DNA of 64,000 bases, from contig NZ_CP090059.1 in NCBI RefSeq assembly GCF_021391395.1, positions 4,139,001 to 4,203,000 on the forward strand, read 5' to 3'. Shown here piece by piece: positions 53,604 through 63,259 of this stretch (positions within the stretch are counted from its first letter, which is position 1; each line of letters begins with the position of its first letter). This stretch comes from Sphingomonas cannabina (GTDB lineage Bacteria > Pseudomonadota > Alphaproteobacteria > Sphingomonadales > Sphingomonadaceae). The translations under genes and the position numbers were made by a program. The notes under the pieces are model-generated. The model was not told the origin of the DNA and did no database searches. It saw only the letters and a list, made by a program, of their open reading frames with translations.

Positions 53604-54739
53604 CGACGATCGCCTCGACGCTCGACTTCCGCACGGCGGCGAAGCGGCGGCTGCCGCGGTTCCTGTTCGATTACGCCGACGGCGGCGCCTATGCCGAGGC
53701 GACGCTGGCGAGCAACGTCGCCGACCTCCAGGCGGTGGCGCTGCGCCAGCGCGTGCTGGGCGATGTCGCCGAGATCGACCTGTCGACGACCTTATTCGGA
53801 CGCGCGCAGCCGCTGCCGGTCGCGCTGGGGCCGATCGGCATCGGCGGCATGTACCGCCGCCGCGGCGAGACGCAGGCGGCGCGCGCCGCCAATGCGCGCG
53901 GGCTGCCGTTCACCGTCTCGACCGTCGCGCTCTGCTCGATCGGCGAGATCGCGCGGGCCAGCCGCGGACCTTTGTGGTTCCAGCTCTACGTGATCCGCGA
54001 CCGCGGCTTCATGGGCGACCTGATCGCCGCTGCGAAGGAAGCCGGAGCGGAGGCGCTGGTGTTCACCGTCGACATGCCGGTGCCCGGCGCGCGCTATCGC
54101 GACGCGCATTCGGGCATGTCGGGGCCGAACGCGCCGCTGCGCCGCGTGCTGCAGGCGATCGGCAAGCCCGGCTGGGCGTGGGACGTCGGCATCCGCGGGC
54201 GGCCGCACCGGCTCGGCAACCTCGAGCCGGTGCTCGGCAACGCCAGCGGGATGAACGACTATATGGGCTGGCTCGGCGCCAACTTCGATCCGTCGATCAC
54301 CTGGCGCGACCTCGACTGGATCCGCGCGGCGTGGGACGGCCCGCTGATCATCAAGGGCATCCTCGACCCCGAGGACGCGCTCGCCGCCGCCGACATCGGC
54401 GCGAACGGGATCGTCGTCTCCAACCACGGCGGCCGTCAGCTCGACGGGGTGCTGTCGAGCGCGCGGGCGCTGCCGGCGATCGCCGACGCTGTGCGCGACC
54501 GGGTGACGGTGCTGGCCGATTCGGGCATCCGTTCGGGGCTCGACGTGGTGCGGATGCTGGCGCTCGGCGCGCACGGCGTGCTGCTCGGCCGCGCCTGGCT
54601 CTATGCGCTGGCGGCACGGGGCGAGGCCGGCGTCGTGCAGCTGCTCGAACTGATCGAGAAGGAGATGCGCGTCGCGATGACGCTGACCGGGGTCAATGCG
54701 GTTGCCAAGATCGACCGGTCGATTCTGGCGGAGCGCTGA
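53600..54739 (+). CDS. L-lactate dehydrogenase, FMN-dependent (LldD-type)
   Basis: The 379-residue flavoenzyme oxidises L-2-hydroxy acids; in this pathway the L-lactate released by the diketo-acid hydrolase is the likely substrate, giving pyruvate and passing electrons to the respiratory chain. Visible are [24 protein letters not shown], the FMN/active-site segment [12 protein letters not shown] with catalytic His, and [23 protein letters not shown] 53600 overlaps the preceding stop (GTGA). Other 2-hydroxy-acid oxidases are possible but less well supported by context. Confidence 0.87.
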   Translation: MTTIASTLDFRTAAKRRLPRFLFDYADGGAYAEATLASNVADLQAVALRQRVLGDVAEIDLSTTLFGRAQPLPVALGPIGIGGMYRRRGETQAARAANARGLPFTVSTVALCSIGEIARASRGPLWFQLYVIRDRGFMGDLIAAAKEAGAEALVFTVDMPVPGARYRDAHSGMSGPNAPLRRVLQAIGKPGWAWDVGIRGRPHRLGNLEPVLGNASGMNDYMGWLGANFDPSITWRDLDWIRAAWDGPLIIKGILDPEDALAAADIGANGIVVSNHGGRQLDGVLSSARALPAIADAVRDRVTVLADSGIRSGLDVVRMLALGAHGVLLGRAWLYALAARGEAGVVQLLELIEKEMRVAMTLTGVNAVAKIDRSILAER

Positions 54740-54750
54740 GCCGGAACGAA

Positions 54751-54851
54751 GCCCCTCCCCTTCAGGGGAGGGGTTGGGGTGGGGCCTGGCCCCAAGCGAT
54801 ATGGCCTGCCGCACTGCCCCACCCCCAACCCCTCCCCTGAAGGGGAGGGGC
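54751..54851. repeat. Palindromic repeat, family C
   Basis: GCCCCTCCCCTTCAGGGGAG at the left and its exact complement at the right (54832-54851), with an inner TTGGGGTGGGGC/GCCCCACCCCAA pair. It lies 12 bases after the LldD-type stop and probably terminates that transcript ahead of the operator region at 54.87-55.0 kb. Confidence 0.8.
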
Positions 54852-54872
54852 TAGAGACTGATTTCCAGTTCG

Positions 54873-54997
54873 ATATAATATTACTATTATAGACAGGCTG
54901 GCCCGAATGAGGCTAAGGCTCGCTTCATCGGAAATTGGATCCACGCAGCGTTTCAACATATGGACCGAACGACCAAAACGTAATACTAATATTATAT
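54873..54997 (+). promoter_or_regulatory. Paired inverted TAATATTATAT sites before the rhamnonate dehydratase
   Basis: ATATAATATTA (54873-54883) and its exact reverse complement TAATATTATAT (54987-54997) stand 114 bases apart; each has a diverged second half (TACTATTATAG, TAATACTA). The second ends 29 bases before the GTG start. They differ by one base from TAGTATTATAT found twice before the TonB receptor. A shared repressor acting by looping is plausible but inferred. The 286-base gap also holds repeat family C and no gene. Confidence 0.6.
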
Positions 54998-55025
54998 CCA
55001 TATGGTTGAGAGGGGAGGTTCGGCG

Positions 55026-56210
55026 GTGGCGCTATCGAGGATCAAGCATGTTCGCGCCTTCACGGTGCGCGGCGGAGGCGCCGATTATCACGACCAGGGC
55101 GCGGGCCATTGGATCGACGACCATATCGCCACCCCGATGGCGCGTTATCCCGAATATCGCAGCTCACGGCAGAGCTTCGGCATCAACGTGCTCGGCACGC
55201 TGGTGGTCGAGCTGGAGGCCGAGGATGGCACCGTCGGCTTCGCGGTGACGACCGGCGGCGAGCCGGCGGCGTTCATCGTCGAGAAGCACCTCTCCCGCTT
55301 CCTGATCGGCCGCGATCCGGCCGAATATGAGAAGATCTGGGACCAGATGTACTTCTCGACGCAATATTACGGGCGCAAGGGGCTGGTGGTGAACGCCATC
55401 TCCGGGGTCGACCTTGCCCTCTGGGACCTGCTCGGCAAGCTGCGCGGCGAGCCGGTGTACCAGCTGCTCGGCGGCGCGGTGCGCGACGAGCTCCAGTTCT
55501 ATGCGACCGGCGCGCGGCCGGACGTCGCGAAACAGCTCGGCTTCATCGGCGGCAAGCTCCCGCTCCACCATGGGCCGGCTGAGGGGATCGAGGGACTCAA
55601 GAAGAACGTCGCGCTGCTCGCCGACATGCGGTCCAAGGTCGGCGACGATTTCTGGCTGATGTACGATTGCTGGATGGCGCTCGACGTCGACTATGCGACG
55701 CGCCTCGCCATCGCCTGTCACGAGCTCGGCCTCAAGTGGATCGAGGAGGCGCTCTCGCCCGACGATTACTGGGGCTATGCCGAGCTCCGCCGCAACGTGC
55801 CGAAGGGCATGCTGGTCACCACCGGCGAGCATGAGGCGACGCGCTGGGGCTTCCGGATGCTGCTGGAGATGGAGTGCTGCGACATCATCCAGCCGGACGT
55901 CGGCTGGTGCGGCGGCGTCACCGAGCTGCTCAAGATCTCCGCGCTGGCGGACGCGCGCGGCAAGCTGGTCGTGCCGCACGGCTCGTCGGTCTACAGCTAT
56001 CATTTCGTGATCACCCGCCACAACTCGCCGTTCGCCGAGTTCCTGATGATGCACCCCGGCCCGACCGAGGTGGTGCCGATGTTCGCGCCGCAGCTGCTCG
56101 GCGAGCCGGTGCCCGAGAACGGCCGCATCCGGGCGTCGGCGCTCGACAAGCCGGGCTTTGGCGTCGAGCTCAACCGCGATATCGCCCTCCACCGTCCCTA
56201 CCCGAACTGA
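55026..56210 (+). CDS. rhmD: L-rhamnonate dehydratase
   Basis: The 394-residue member of the enolase superfamily dehydrates L-rhamnonate to 2-keto-3-deoxy-L-rhamnonate with Mg2+. Diagnostic strings are [34 protein letters not shown] and [14 protein letters not shown] (metal Asp and Glu), [32 protein letters not shown] and [13 protein letters not shown] with the catalytic His. I prefer GTG 55026, which has GGGGAGG seven bases before; ATG 55002 overlaps the regulatory region. It begins the operon with the next three genes. Confidence 0.93.
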   Translation: MALSRIKHVRAFTVRGGGADYHDQGAGHWIDDHIATPMARYPEYRSSRQSFGINVLGTLVVELEAEDGTVGFAVTTGGEPAAFIVEKHLSRFLIGRDPAEYEKIWDQMYFSTQYYGRKGLVVNAISGVDLALWDLLGKLRGEPVYQLLGGAVRDELQFYATGARPDVAKQLGFIGGKLPLHHGPAEGIEGLKKNVALLADMRSKVGDDFWLMYDCWMALDVDYATRLAIACHELGLKWIEEALSPDDYWGYAELRRNVPKGMLVTTGEHEATRWGFRMLLEMECCDIIQPDVGWCGGVTELLKISALADARGKLVVPHGSSVYSYHFVITRHNSPFAEFLMMHPGPTEVVPMFAPQLLGEPVPENGRIRASALDKPGFGVELNRDIALHRPYPN

Positions 56211-56219
56211 GGAACCCCC

Positions 56220-57068
56220 ATGAAGTTTTGCCGCTATGGCGCGAAGGGCGCCGAGAAGCCCGGTCTGATCGACGCCGACGGCCGCATCCGCGACCTGTCG
56301 GGCAAGGTGAGCGACATCACCGTCGATGCGCTCGCCGGGCTGGCGGGCGTCGATCCGGCGTCGCTGCCGCTGGTCGAGGGCGAGCCGCGCTACGGCGTGC
56401 CGGTGACCGGCATCAGCAAGATCGTCGCGATCGGCCTCAACTATGCCGACCACGCGCATGAATCGGGCCTGCCGATCCCGACCGAGCCGGTCATGTTCAT
56501 GAAGGCGCTGTCGAGCCTGTCGGGCCCGAACGACGACGTCGTGCTGCCCAAGGATTCGACCCACAGCGACTGGGAGGTCGAGCTGGGCGTGGTGATCGGC
56601 AAGACCTGCCGCTACGTCGAGGAGGCCGACGCGCTGGGCCATGTCGCGGGCTATGTGCTGGCGAACGACGTGTCGGAGCGCTTCAACCAGAAGGAGCGCG
56701 GCTCGCAATGGTCGAAGGGCAAGGGCCACGACACCTTCTGCCCAGTCGGCCCGTGGCTGGTGACGCCCGACGAGGTTGGCGACCCGCAGAACCTGGCGAT
56801 GAGCCTCGACGTCAACGGCGAGCGGATGCAGACCGGCAATACGAAGACGATGATCTTCAACGTCGCCGAGATCATCTCCTACGTCAGCCGCTATGTCACG
56901 CTGCTGCCGGGCGACCTCATCATCACCGGCACCCCGCCGGGTGTCGGCGAGGGCAAGAAGCCCGAGAAGATCTTCCTCAAGCCCGGCGACGAGATGGCGC
57001 TGACCATCGAGAAGCTCGGGCAGCAGCGGCAGAAGGTGGTCGCGTTCGACCTGGGGGCGTTCGCGTGA
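56220..57068 (+). CDS. 2,4-didehydro-3-deoxy-L-rhamnonate hydrolase (FAH family, LRA6 type)
   Basis: The 282-residue fumarylacetoacetate-hydrolase-family enzyme would split the diketo acid to pyruvate and L-lactate. Motifs: IGLNYADHAHESGLPIP, the metal Glu residues in HSDWEVELGVVIG, NDVSERFNQKERGSQWSKGK and ITGTPPGVGEGKKP. Placed between the dehydratase and the 4-dehydrogenase, it matches LRA6 described in Sphingomonas sp. SKA58. GAGG precedes the ATG by a few bases and the stop overlaps the next gene (GTGA). Confidence 0.88.
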   Translation: MKFCRYGAKGAEKPGLIDADGRIRDLSGKVSDITVDALAGLAGVDPASLPLVEGEPRYGVPVTGISKIVAIGLNYADHAHESGLPIPTEPVMFMKALSSLSGPNDDVVLPKDSTHSDWEVELGVVIGKTCRYVEEADALGHVAGYVLANDVSERFNQKERGSQWSKGKGHDTFCPVGPWLVTPDEVGDPQNLAMSLDVNGERMQTGNTKTMIFNVAEIISYVSRYVTLLPGDLIITGTPPGVGEGKKPEKIFLKPGDEMALTIEKLGQQRQKVVAFDLGAFA

Positions 57069-57814
57069 CGCTCTATCCCGGCCGCTTCTTCCAGCGCAGC
57101 GCGATCGTCACCGGCGGCGCGTCGGGCCTCGGCAAGGCGGTGGCGCGGCGCATCGTCGCCGAGGGCGGCACCGTCGCGCTGTGGGACCTCAACCCCGAGG
57201 CGCTCGCCGCCGCGAAGGAGGAGGTCGGCGCCGCCGACATCCAGGCGCTCGACGTCTCCGATCCGGCCGCGGTCGAGGCCGCGGCCAAGGCCAGCGCCGC
57301 CGCGCTCGGCAAGGTCGACATCCTGGTCTGCTCGGCGGGCATCACCGGCGCCACCGCCACCGTCCACGAATATCCGATCGACAGCTGGCAGCGGGTGATC
57401 GACATCAACCTGAACGGCCTGTTCTACTGCAACCGCGCCGTGGTGCCGTTCATGCTGGCGAACGGCTATGGCCGCATCGTCAACATCGCCTCGGTCGCCG
57501 GCAAGGAAGGCAATCCCAACGCCTCCGCCTATTCGGCGTCCAAGGCGGGCGTGATCGGCTTCACCAAGAGCCTCGGCAAGGAGCTCGCCGGGAAGGGCGT
57601 GATCGCCAACAGCCTGACGCCCGCCACCTTCGAGAGCCCGATCCTCGCCCAGCTCCCGCAGAGCCAGGTCGACTATATGCGCTCGAAGATCCCGATGGGC
57701 CGGCTCGGTGAGGTCGAGGAATCGGCCGCCATGGTCTGCTTCATGGCGAGCGAGGAGTGCAGCTTCACCACCGCGTCGACCTTCGACACCTCCGGGGGGC
57801 GCACCACCTTCTGA
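57065..57814 (+). CDS. 2-keto-3-deoxy-L-rhamnonate 4-dehydrogenase (SDR, LRA5 type)
   Basis: A 249-residue SDR that would oxidise C4 of 2-keto-3-deoxy-L-rhamnonate with NAD+, feeding the hydrolase encoded just upstream. It has TGGASGLG (about 17-24), VCSAGITGATATVHEYPID, the Ser in NIASVAGKEGNPNA and Tyr/Lys in SAYSASKAGVIGFTKSLG. GTG 57065 overlaps the stop of the hydrolase. The role follows from order and from similarity to the LRA5 group; FabG-like activity would be the alternative. Confidence 0.85.
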   Translation: MTLYPGRFFQRSAIVTGGASGLGKAVARRIVAEGGTVALWDLNPEALAAAKEEVGAADIQALDVSDPAAVEAAAKASAAALGKVDILVCSAGITGATATVHEYPIDSWQRVIDINLNGLFYCNRAVVPFMLANGYGRIVNIASVAGKEGNPNASAYSASKAGVIGFTKSLGKELAGKGVIANSLTPATFESPILAQLPQSQVDYMRSKIPMGRLGEVEESAAMVCFMASEECSFTTASTFDTSGGRTTF

Positions 57815-57871
57815 CGTTTAGGCGGCAGCCGCCCGCAAGAGGCGGCGCCCGCCATCTGGGGAGAGAATCGA

Positions 57872-58780
57872 GTGCCGGAGATTCCGTTCGTCGACGCCCA
57901 TGTCCATCTGTGGGACCTGTCACGCATCCATTATCCGTGGCTGACGGGCCCCTTCTCCGACGACGGCCCCAACGGCAGCGTCGAGCCGATCGCCCGGAAC
58001 TATCTGCTCGACGACTATCTCGCCGACGCGGCGCGCTGGAACGTGGTCGGCATGGTGCATGTCGATGCGGGCGCCGAACCGGCAGCGGCGCTCGCCGAGA
58101 CCGAATGGCTCCAGGCGATGCGCGATGAGCGCGGGATGCCGAGCGGCATCGTCGCCTTCGCTGCGCTCGACGACCCGGATGTGGACACGCTGCTCGCGGC
58201 CCATGCCAAGCATCCCGGCGTCCGCGGCATCCGCCATATCGTCAACTGGCACCCCGACCCCCGGCGCACCTACGGCCCCCGCGACGTGACGCAGGACGAA
58301 GCCTGGGCACGCGGCTATGCCCGGCTCGCCCATCACGGCCTGTCGTTCGACCTGCAATGCTATCCCGGCCAGATGGAGCCGCTCGCCGGCTTGATCGCGC
58401 GTCATCCGGACGTGCCGGTGATCGTCAATCACATGGGCATGGCGGTCGCGACCGACCCCGACGGTTTCGGCGACTGGCGGCGCGGGATGCGCGCGCTCGC
58501 CGCCAACCCGCATGTCGTCACCAAGATCTCGGGTGTCGGCTTCGTCCATCGTCCCTGGACGATCGAGCAGATCCGCCCGCTGATCCTCGAGGCGATCGAG
58601 ATCTTCGGCGCCGAGCGCTGCCTGTTCGCGAGCGACTTCCCGACCGACAAGCTGTTCGGCAGCTTCGACCGGCACATGGAAGCCTATCACGGCATCGTCG
58701 CCGATTTCACCGATGCGGAGAAGCGCGCGCTGTTCGGCGCCAACGCCAACCGCGTCTACCGCCTGGGCCTCGACCTGTGA
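57872..58780 (+). CDS. L-rhamnono-1,4-lactonase (amidohydrolase 2 family, LRA2 type)
   Basis: The 302-residue amidohydrolase opens the lactone formed by L-rhamnose dehydrogenase. The metal site appears as DAHVHLWDLSRIHYPWL (about 8-24), HPGVRGIRHIVNWHPD, VIVNHMGMA and FASDFPTDKLFGSFD with the conserved Asp. Start is GTG 57872 with GGGGAGAG six to thirteen bases upstream. It closes the dehydratase operon; a family F repeat separates it from rhaT. Confidence 0.87.
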   Translation: MPEIPFVDAHVHLWDLSRIHYPWLTGPFSDDGPNGSVEPIARNYLLDDYLADAARWNVVGMVHVDAGAEPAAALAETEWLQAMRDERGMPSGIVAFAALDDPDVDTLLAAHAKHPGVRGIRHIVNWHPDPRRTYGPRDVTQDEAWARGYARLAHHGLSFDLQCYPGQMEPLAGLIARHPDVPVIVNHMGMAVATDPDGFGDWRRGMRALAANPHVVTKISGVGFVHRPWTIEQIRPLILEAIEIFGAERCLFASDFPTDKLFGSFDRHMEAYHGIVADFTDAEKRALFGANANRVYRLGLDL

Positions 58781-58846
58781 TCGCGCCCGTTCCGCAACGA
58801 CCGATCGCAGGGGCCGCTGGAGGCCGTCCGATTGAAGTTGAACCAT

Positions 58847-58941
58847 CGTCATTCCCGCGAAGGCGGGAATCCATTCTGGCTGAAGTCGATGAGTCTCACG
58901 ACTGCCAGCCAGAATGGATTCCCGCCTTCGCGGGAATGACG
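58847..58941. repeat. Inverted repeat, family F (CGTCATTCCCGCGAAGGCGG)
   Basis: Nearly perfect arms of about 36 bases, beginning CGTCATTCCCGCGAAGGCGG and reaching into CCATTCTGGCTG, with a 23-base loop. Motifs like this are widespread in proteobacterial intergenic DNA. It lies between the lactonase and rhaT genes. Confidence 0.85.
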
Positions 58942-58970
58942 GTCCCATCTGTGATGAATGGAGCCAATGC

Positions 58971-60053
58971 ATGAACGGCAATCCGCTTCTCGGCGTCGTC
59001 TTCCATTGGCTCGGCGGCTTCTCCTCGGCGACCTTCTACGTGCCCTATCGCGGCATCAGGCGGTGGAGCTGGGAGATTTTCTGGATCACCGGCGGCATCT
59101 TCTCCTGGGTGATCGCGCCCTGGGTGATGGCGAGCATCCAGACCAACGACCTGCTGGGCGTGATGGCGCAGGTGCCGGGCCATATCGCCGGCCTCTGCAT
59201 CCTGTTCGGCATATTGTGGGGCTTCGGCGGGCTCACCTACGGGCTCACCATGCGCTATCTCGGGCTGTCGCTCGGCATGGCGGTGGTGCTGGGGCTGTGC
59301 ACCGTGTTCGGCACGCTCATCCCGCCGATCTTCCAGGGCGACTTCGCCAGCAAGCTGCTCGGCACCACCAGCGGCCTCGTCATCCTGCTCGGCCTGGCGA
59401 TCACGCTGGCGGGCATCATCGTCGTCGCACTGGCGGGCGCGCGCAAGGACGCCGCGCTGTCGGCCGAGAAGAAGGCGGAGGCGATCGCCGAGTTCGACTT
59501 CCGCAAGGGGATCGCGGTCGCGATCTTCTCCGGCATCATGTCGGCCTGCTTCGCCTTCGGGCTGGCGGCGGGCGAGCCGATCAAGGCGATCTCCGCCGCC
59601 GCCGGCACCGGCCCCTTGTGGACCGGCCTTCCCACGCTCTGCCTCGTCATGTTCGGCGGCCTCATCACCAACGCGATCTGGTGCGGCTTCCTCATCGTCC
59701 GCAACGGCACCGCCGGCGAGTTCGTCGGCCGGCCGGGCAAGGCCGCCGACGCCGACGGCAGCCCGCCGCCGCTGCTCGCCAACTATCTGCTCGCCGCGCT
59801 GGGCGGCACGCTCTGGTACTTCCAGTTCTTCTTCTACACGATGGGCGAGAGCCAGATGGGGCGCTTCGGCTTCTCGTCGTGGACGCTGCACATGGCGAGC
59901 ATCATCATCTTCGGCACCCTGTGGGGCTTCGGCTTCAAGGAGTGGAAGGACGCCGCGCCGCGCGTGCGCGGCATGGTGTGGTTCGGCATCTTCCTGCTCG
60001 TCGCCGCGACGGTGGTGATCGGCTACGGCAACATGCTGGGAGCCGCGGCGTGA
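58971..60053 (+). CDS. rhaT: L-rhamnose/H+ symporter RhaT
   Basis: A 360-residue inner-membrane protein with ten helices of the drug/metabolite-transporter fold, closely resembling E. coli RhaT: GVVFHWLGGFSSATFYVPYR at the N-terminus, WGFGGLTYGLTMRYLGLSLG and SGIMSACFAFGLAAGEPI. It imports L-rhamnose with protons. I start at ATG 58971 after GGAGCC; the frame upstream runs through the family F repeat. The stop overlaps the GH78 start (GTGA), tying import to debranching. Confidence 0.92.
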   Translation: MNGNPLLGVVFHWLGGFSSATFYVPYRGIRRWSWEIFWITGGIFSWVIAPWVMASIQTNDLLGVMAQVPGHIAGLCILFGILWGFGGLTYGLTMRYLGLSLGMAVVLGLCTVFGTLIPPIFQGDFASKLLGTTSGLVILLGLAITLAGIIVVALAGARKDAALSAEKKAEAIAEFDFRKGIAVAIFSGIMSACFAFGLAAGEPIKAISAAAGTGPLWTGLPTLCLVMFGGLITNAIWCGFLIVRNGTAGEFVGRPGKAADADGSPPPLLANYLLAALGGTLWYFQFFFYTMGESQMGRFGFSSWTLHMASIIIFGTLWGFGFKEWKDAAPRVRGMVWFGIFLLVAATVVIGYGNMLGAAA

Positions 60054-63000
60054 CCAGCCGCCGCGAGTTCCTCGCCGCCACCGGCACCGCCGCGGCACTC
60101 GCCGCAGTCCCCGCCCGCGCCGCCTCCCCGGCGCTGGCGGTGACGGACCTGCGCGCCGAGCATACGATCGACCTGCTCGGCACCGACGTCGCCAAGCCGC
60201 GCTTGTCCTGGCGGATCGAGGCGGACGGGCGCAGCGTGAAACAGGCCCGCTACCGCATCCAGGCCGGGACCGGCTCCGGCAAGGCCGACCTGTGGGACAG
60301 CGGCAGTGTCGCCTCCGACGCGACCTTCGACATCGCCTGGGCCGGCAAGCCCCTCCGGTCGATGCAGCGCGTGTGGTGGAGCGTCGAGGTCACCGACGAT
60401 CGCGGCCGCACCGCCCGCTCCGTACCCGCCTGGTTCGAGACCGGCCTGCTCTCCCCCGACGACTGGCGCGCCGAGTGGATCGAGGCCGAGGACGCGCTCG
60501 CCGCTGCCGATCGAGCCGCCGGGATGCAATGGGTGTGGACCGAGAAGGCGCTCGACAGCCGCCCGCACGCCTTCCGCCTCGACTTCGAGGCGCCAGCCGA
60601 CCTCGAGCGCGCCGAGATCCTGATCGCCGGCAAGGACCATATGCGCGGCGTATGGATCAACGGCGAGCACAAGACCCCGGACGCGCTGCCCCTCGGGCTC
60701 GGCTGGGATACGATGCTGCCGTTCTGGGGCACTTTGCTCCCGTTCGAGGGCAATATCCGGCCCGGCCGCAACAGCGTCTGCGCGCTGGTCGAGGCGGAGA
60801 CCACCGGCTTCTTCCCGGTCGACGGCGGCGCCTTCGCCGCGCTGATCCGCCTGCATCGCAAGGGCGGCAGGATCGACCGCATCGTCGGCAGCGCCTGGCG
60901 GGTGATGCCGGACGCGCCCAAGGGCTGGACCGATCCCGGCTTCGACGCAAGCGGCTGGGCGCGGCCGGTCAAGAGCGGCGCGCACGCCCAGAACGACCCG
61001 CGCCCGTCCGAGCCGGCGATGCTGCTCCGCACGGGCTTCACGCCGAAGAGGAAAGTGGTCGCGGCACGGCTCTACGCGACCGCGCTCGGCGCCTATGACG
61101 CGCGCATCAACGGCAAGCGCGTCAGCGCCGCCTATCTCGCGCCCGAGATCAGCGTCGCCAGGGACCATGTCCTCTACCAGACCTACGACGTCACCGCTCT
61201 GATCACGCCCGGCGAGAATGCGCTCGGCGTGATGGTCGCCGACGGCTGGTACGCCAGCGCCTATGGCTGGCGGATGGAGCGCTACGGCTTCGGCCCGGCG
61301 CCGCGGCGGCTGCGCGCGCAGCTCCGGCTCGACTATGAGGACGGCTCGCACGACTGGGTCGTCACCGGCCCCGACTGGCGCATCGGCCGGTCGTGCATCC
61401 TCAAGTCGGACATCTACAACGGCGAGACCTGCGACGCGCGGCTGAAGACCCCCGGTTGGGACGCGCCCGGATTCGACGCGTTCGGCTGGAGCCCCGTCAA
61501 GGTCGGCGCCGCGCCCGCCGCCCGGCTGGTCGCGCAGACCTCGCCGCTGCTCACCGCCAACATGACCCGCCGCGCGGCGGCAGTGACGCAGCCGGCGCCC
61601 GGCCGCTTCGTGTTCGACTTCGGCCAGAATTTCGCCGGCTGGGTACGGCTCAAGGCCCAAGGCCCGAGCGGCACCGCGATCACGCTGCGCTTCGCCGAGC
61701 TGCTGAAGAAGGACGGCACCGCCGACCATTCCAACCTCCGCCTCGCGGAATGCACCGACCGCTTCATCCTGCGCGGCGACGCCGGCGGCGAGACGCTGGA
61801 GCCGCGCTTCACCTACCACGGCTTCCGCTACGTCGAGGTCGAGGGCTATCCCGGCACGCCGACGCTCGCCGACATCGAGGGCGTCGTCGTCTACAGCGGC
61901 TGCCGCACCACCGGCGAGATGAGCTTCGCCGCGCCGCTGCTTCAGAAGATCTGGCAGAACGCCGAATGGAGCCAGCGCTCCAACTTCTTCGCGGTGCCGA
62001 CCGACTGCCCGCAGCGCGACGAGCGCATGGGCTGGATGGGCGACATCCAGGTGTTCCTCGACGCCGCCGCGTTCAACATGGAGGTCGATCCCTTCATCCG
62101 CCGCTTCCTGACCGAAGTGCGCGCGGCGCAGCGGCCGGACGGCGCCTATCCGATCGTGGTGCCGCAGCCTTTGTCGTTCCCGGACGTGGTGACGGCGGGC
62201 TGGAGCGAGGCGGGGATCATCCTCCCCTATCAGCTGTGGCAGCGCTACGGCGACACCGCCGTCATCGACGAGAACTGGGCGGCGATGGAAGGCTGGATGG
62301 CCTATGTCGCGCGCGACAATCCCGACTTCATCTGGCGCAAGGACCGCGGGCTCGACCTCGGCGACTGGCTGTCGGTCGATGCGGTCAAGCCCGACGACGA
62401 GACCACGCCGCGCATCCTGTGCGCGACCGCCTATTGGGCTTGGGTAGCCGAGCTCATGGCGGAGATGGCGACCGCGACCGGGCGCACCGCCGACGCCGCG
62501 CGCTACACGGACCTGCGCGGGAAGATCGTCCGAGCCGCGCAGCAGACCCTGCTCAAGCCCGACGGCACCGCCGGCAACGGCAGCCAGACCAGCCAGGTGC
62601 TCGCGCTCCATTGCGGCCTGACTCCGCCCGACCAGCGCGCGGCGGCCGCGAAGATCCTCGCCGCCGACATCCGCCGCAGGGGCATGAAACTCTCGACCGG
62701 CTTCCTCGGGACGCCCTACCTCCTCGACGTGCTCGTCGACGCGGGCGAATGGGACGTCGTCAGCGGCCTGCTGCTCCAGACCGGTTATCCGAGCTGGGGC
62801 TATATGCCGGTCAAGGGCGCGACGACGGTGTGGGAGCGCTGGAACGGCGACGTCGGCGACATCGCGATGAACAGCTACAACCATTACGCGCTGGGGGCGG
62901 TGGTCGGCTTCTTCTATCGCCGCCTCGCCGGCATCGCGCCGGCCGCGCCTGGCTTCCGCCGCATCGCGGTGCGGCCGGTGTGGCTGCCGCAGGTCGGCAA

Positions 63001-63247
63001 GGTCGCGGCCAAGTACGAGTCCTGCGTCGGCACGATCGCGACCGAGGTCGACGGCGACGCGCAGGGTCTCACCAGCCTCGCGCTCACCGTTCCCGCCAAC
63101 AGCGTCGCCGAGGTCGAGCTACCCGCGCGCGCCTGGCGCGAGGGCGGCCGCGCGCTCGATGGCCATTCCGACATCCGCAATCTGCGTCACGAGCAGGGCC
63201 TCGCCCGCTTCGAGGTCGGCTCCGGCGCCTACCGCTTTACGATCTAA
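60050..63247 (+). CDS. GH78 alpha-L-rhamnosidase, Tat-exported
   Basis: The 1065-residue enzyme starts VTSRREFLAATGTAAALAA, a twin-arginine signal, so it is exported folded. Domains follow the GH78 order: N-terminal beta domains (ELRAEHTIDLLG-like VTDLRAEHTIDLLGTDVAKP, about 30-160; a second near 400-500), the (alpha/alpha)6 catalytic barrel with DCPQRDERMGWMGDIQVFLD (about 655) and GYMPVKGATTVWERWNGD (about 920), and a C-terminal beta-sandwich. It frees L-rhamnose for RhaT. GTG 60050 overlaps the rhaT stop. Confidence 0.93.
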   Translation: MTSRREFLAATGTAAALAAVPARAASPALAVTDLRAEHTIDLLGTDVAKPRLSWRIEADGRSVKQARYRIQAGTGSGKADLWDSGSVASDATFDIAWAGKPLRSMQRVWWSVEVTDDRGRTARSVPAWFETGLLSPDDWRAEWIEAEDALAAADRAAGMQWVWTEKALDSRPHAFRLDFEAPADLERAEILIAGKDHMRGVWINGEHKTPDALPLGLGWDTMLPFWGTLLPFEGNIRPGRNSVCALVEAETTGFFPVDGGAFAALIRLHRKGGRIDRIVGSAWRVMPDAPKGWTDPGFDASGWARPVKSGAHAQNDPRPSEPAMLLRTGFTPKRKVVAARLYATALGAYDARINGKRVSAAYLAPEISVARDHVLYQTYDVTALITPGENALGVMVADGWYASAYGWRMERYGFGPAPRRLRAQLRLDYEDGSHDWVVTGPDWRIGRSCILKSDIYNGETCDARLKTPGWDAPGFDAFGWSPVKVGAAPAARLVAQTSPLLTANMTRRAAAVTQPAPGRFVFDFGQNFAGWVRLKAQGPSGTAITLRFAELLKKDGTADHSNLRLAECTDRFILRGDAGGETLEPRFTYHGFRYVEVEGYPGTPTLADIEGVVVYSGCRTTGEMSFAAPLLQKIWQNAEWSQRSNFFAVPTDCPQRDERMGWMGDIQVFLDAAAFNMEVDPFIRRFLTEVRAAQRPDGAYPIVVPQPLSFPDVVTAGWSEAGIILPYQLWQRYGDTAVIDENWAAMEGWMAYVARDNPDFIWRKDRGLDLGDWLSVDAVKPDDETTPRILCATAYWAWVAELMAEMATATGRTADAARYTDLRGKIVRAAQQTLLKPDGTAGNGSQTSQVLALHCGLTPPDQRAAAAKILAADIRRRGMKLSTGFLGTPYLLDVLVDAGEWDVVSGLLLQTGYPSWGYMPVKGATTVWERWNGDVGDIAMNSYNHYALGAVVGFFYRRLAGIAPAAPGFRRIAVRPVWLPQVGKVAAKYESCVGTIATEVDGDAQGLTSLALTVPANSVAEVELPARAWREGGRALDGHSDIRNLRHEQGLARFEVGSGAYRFTI

Positions 63248-63259
63248 GAGGAATTTTCC

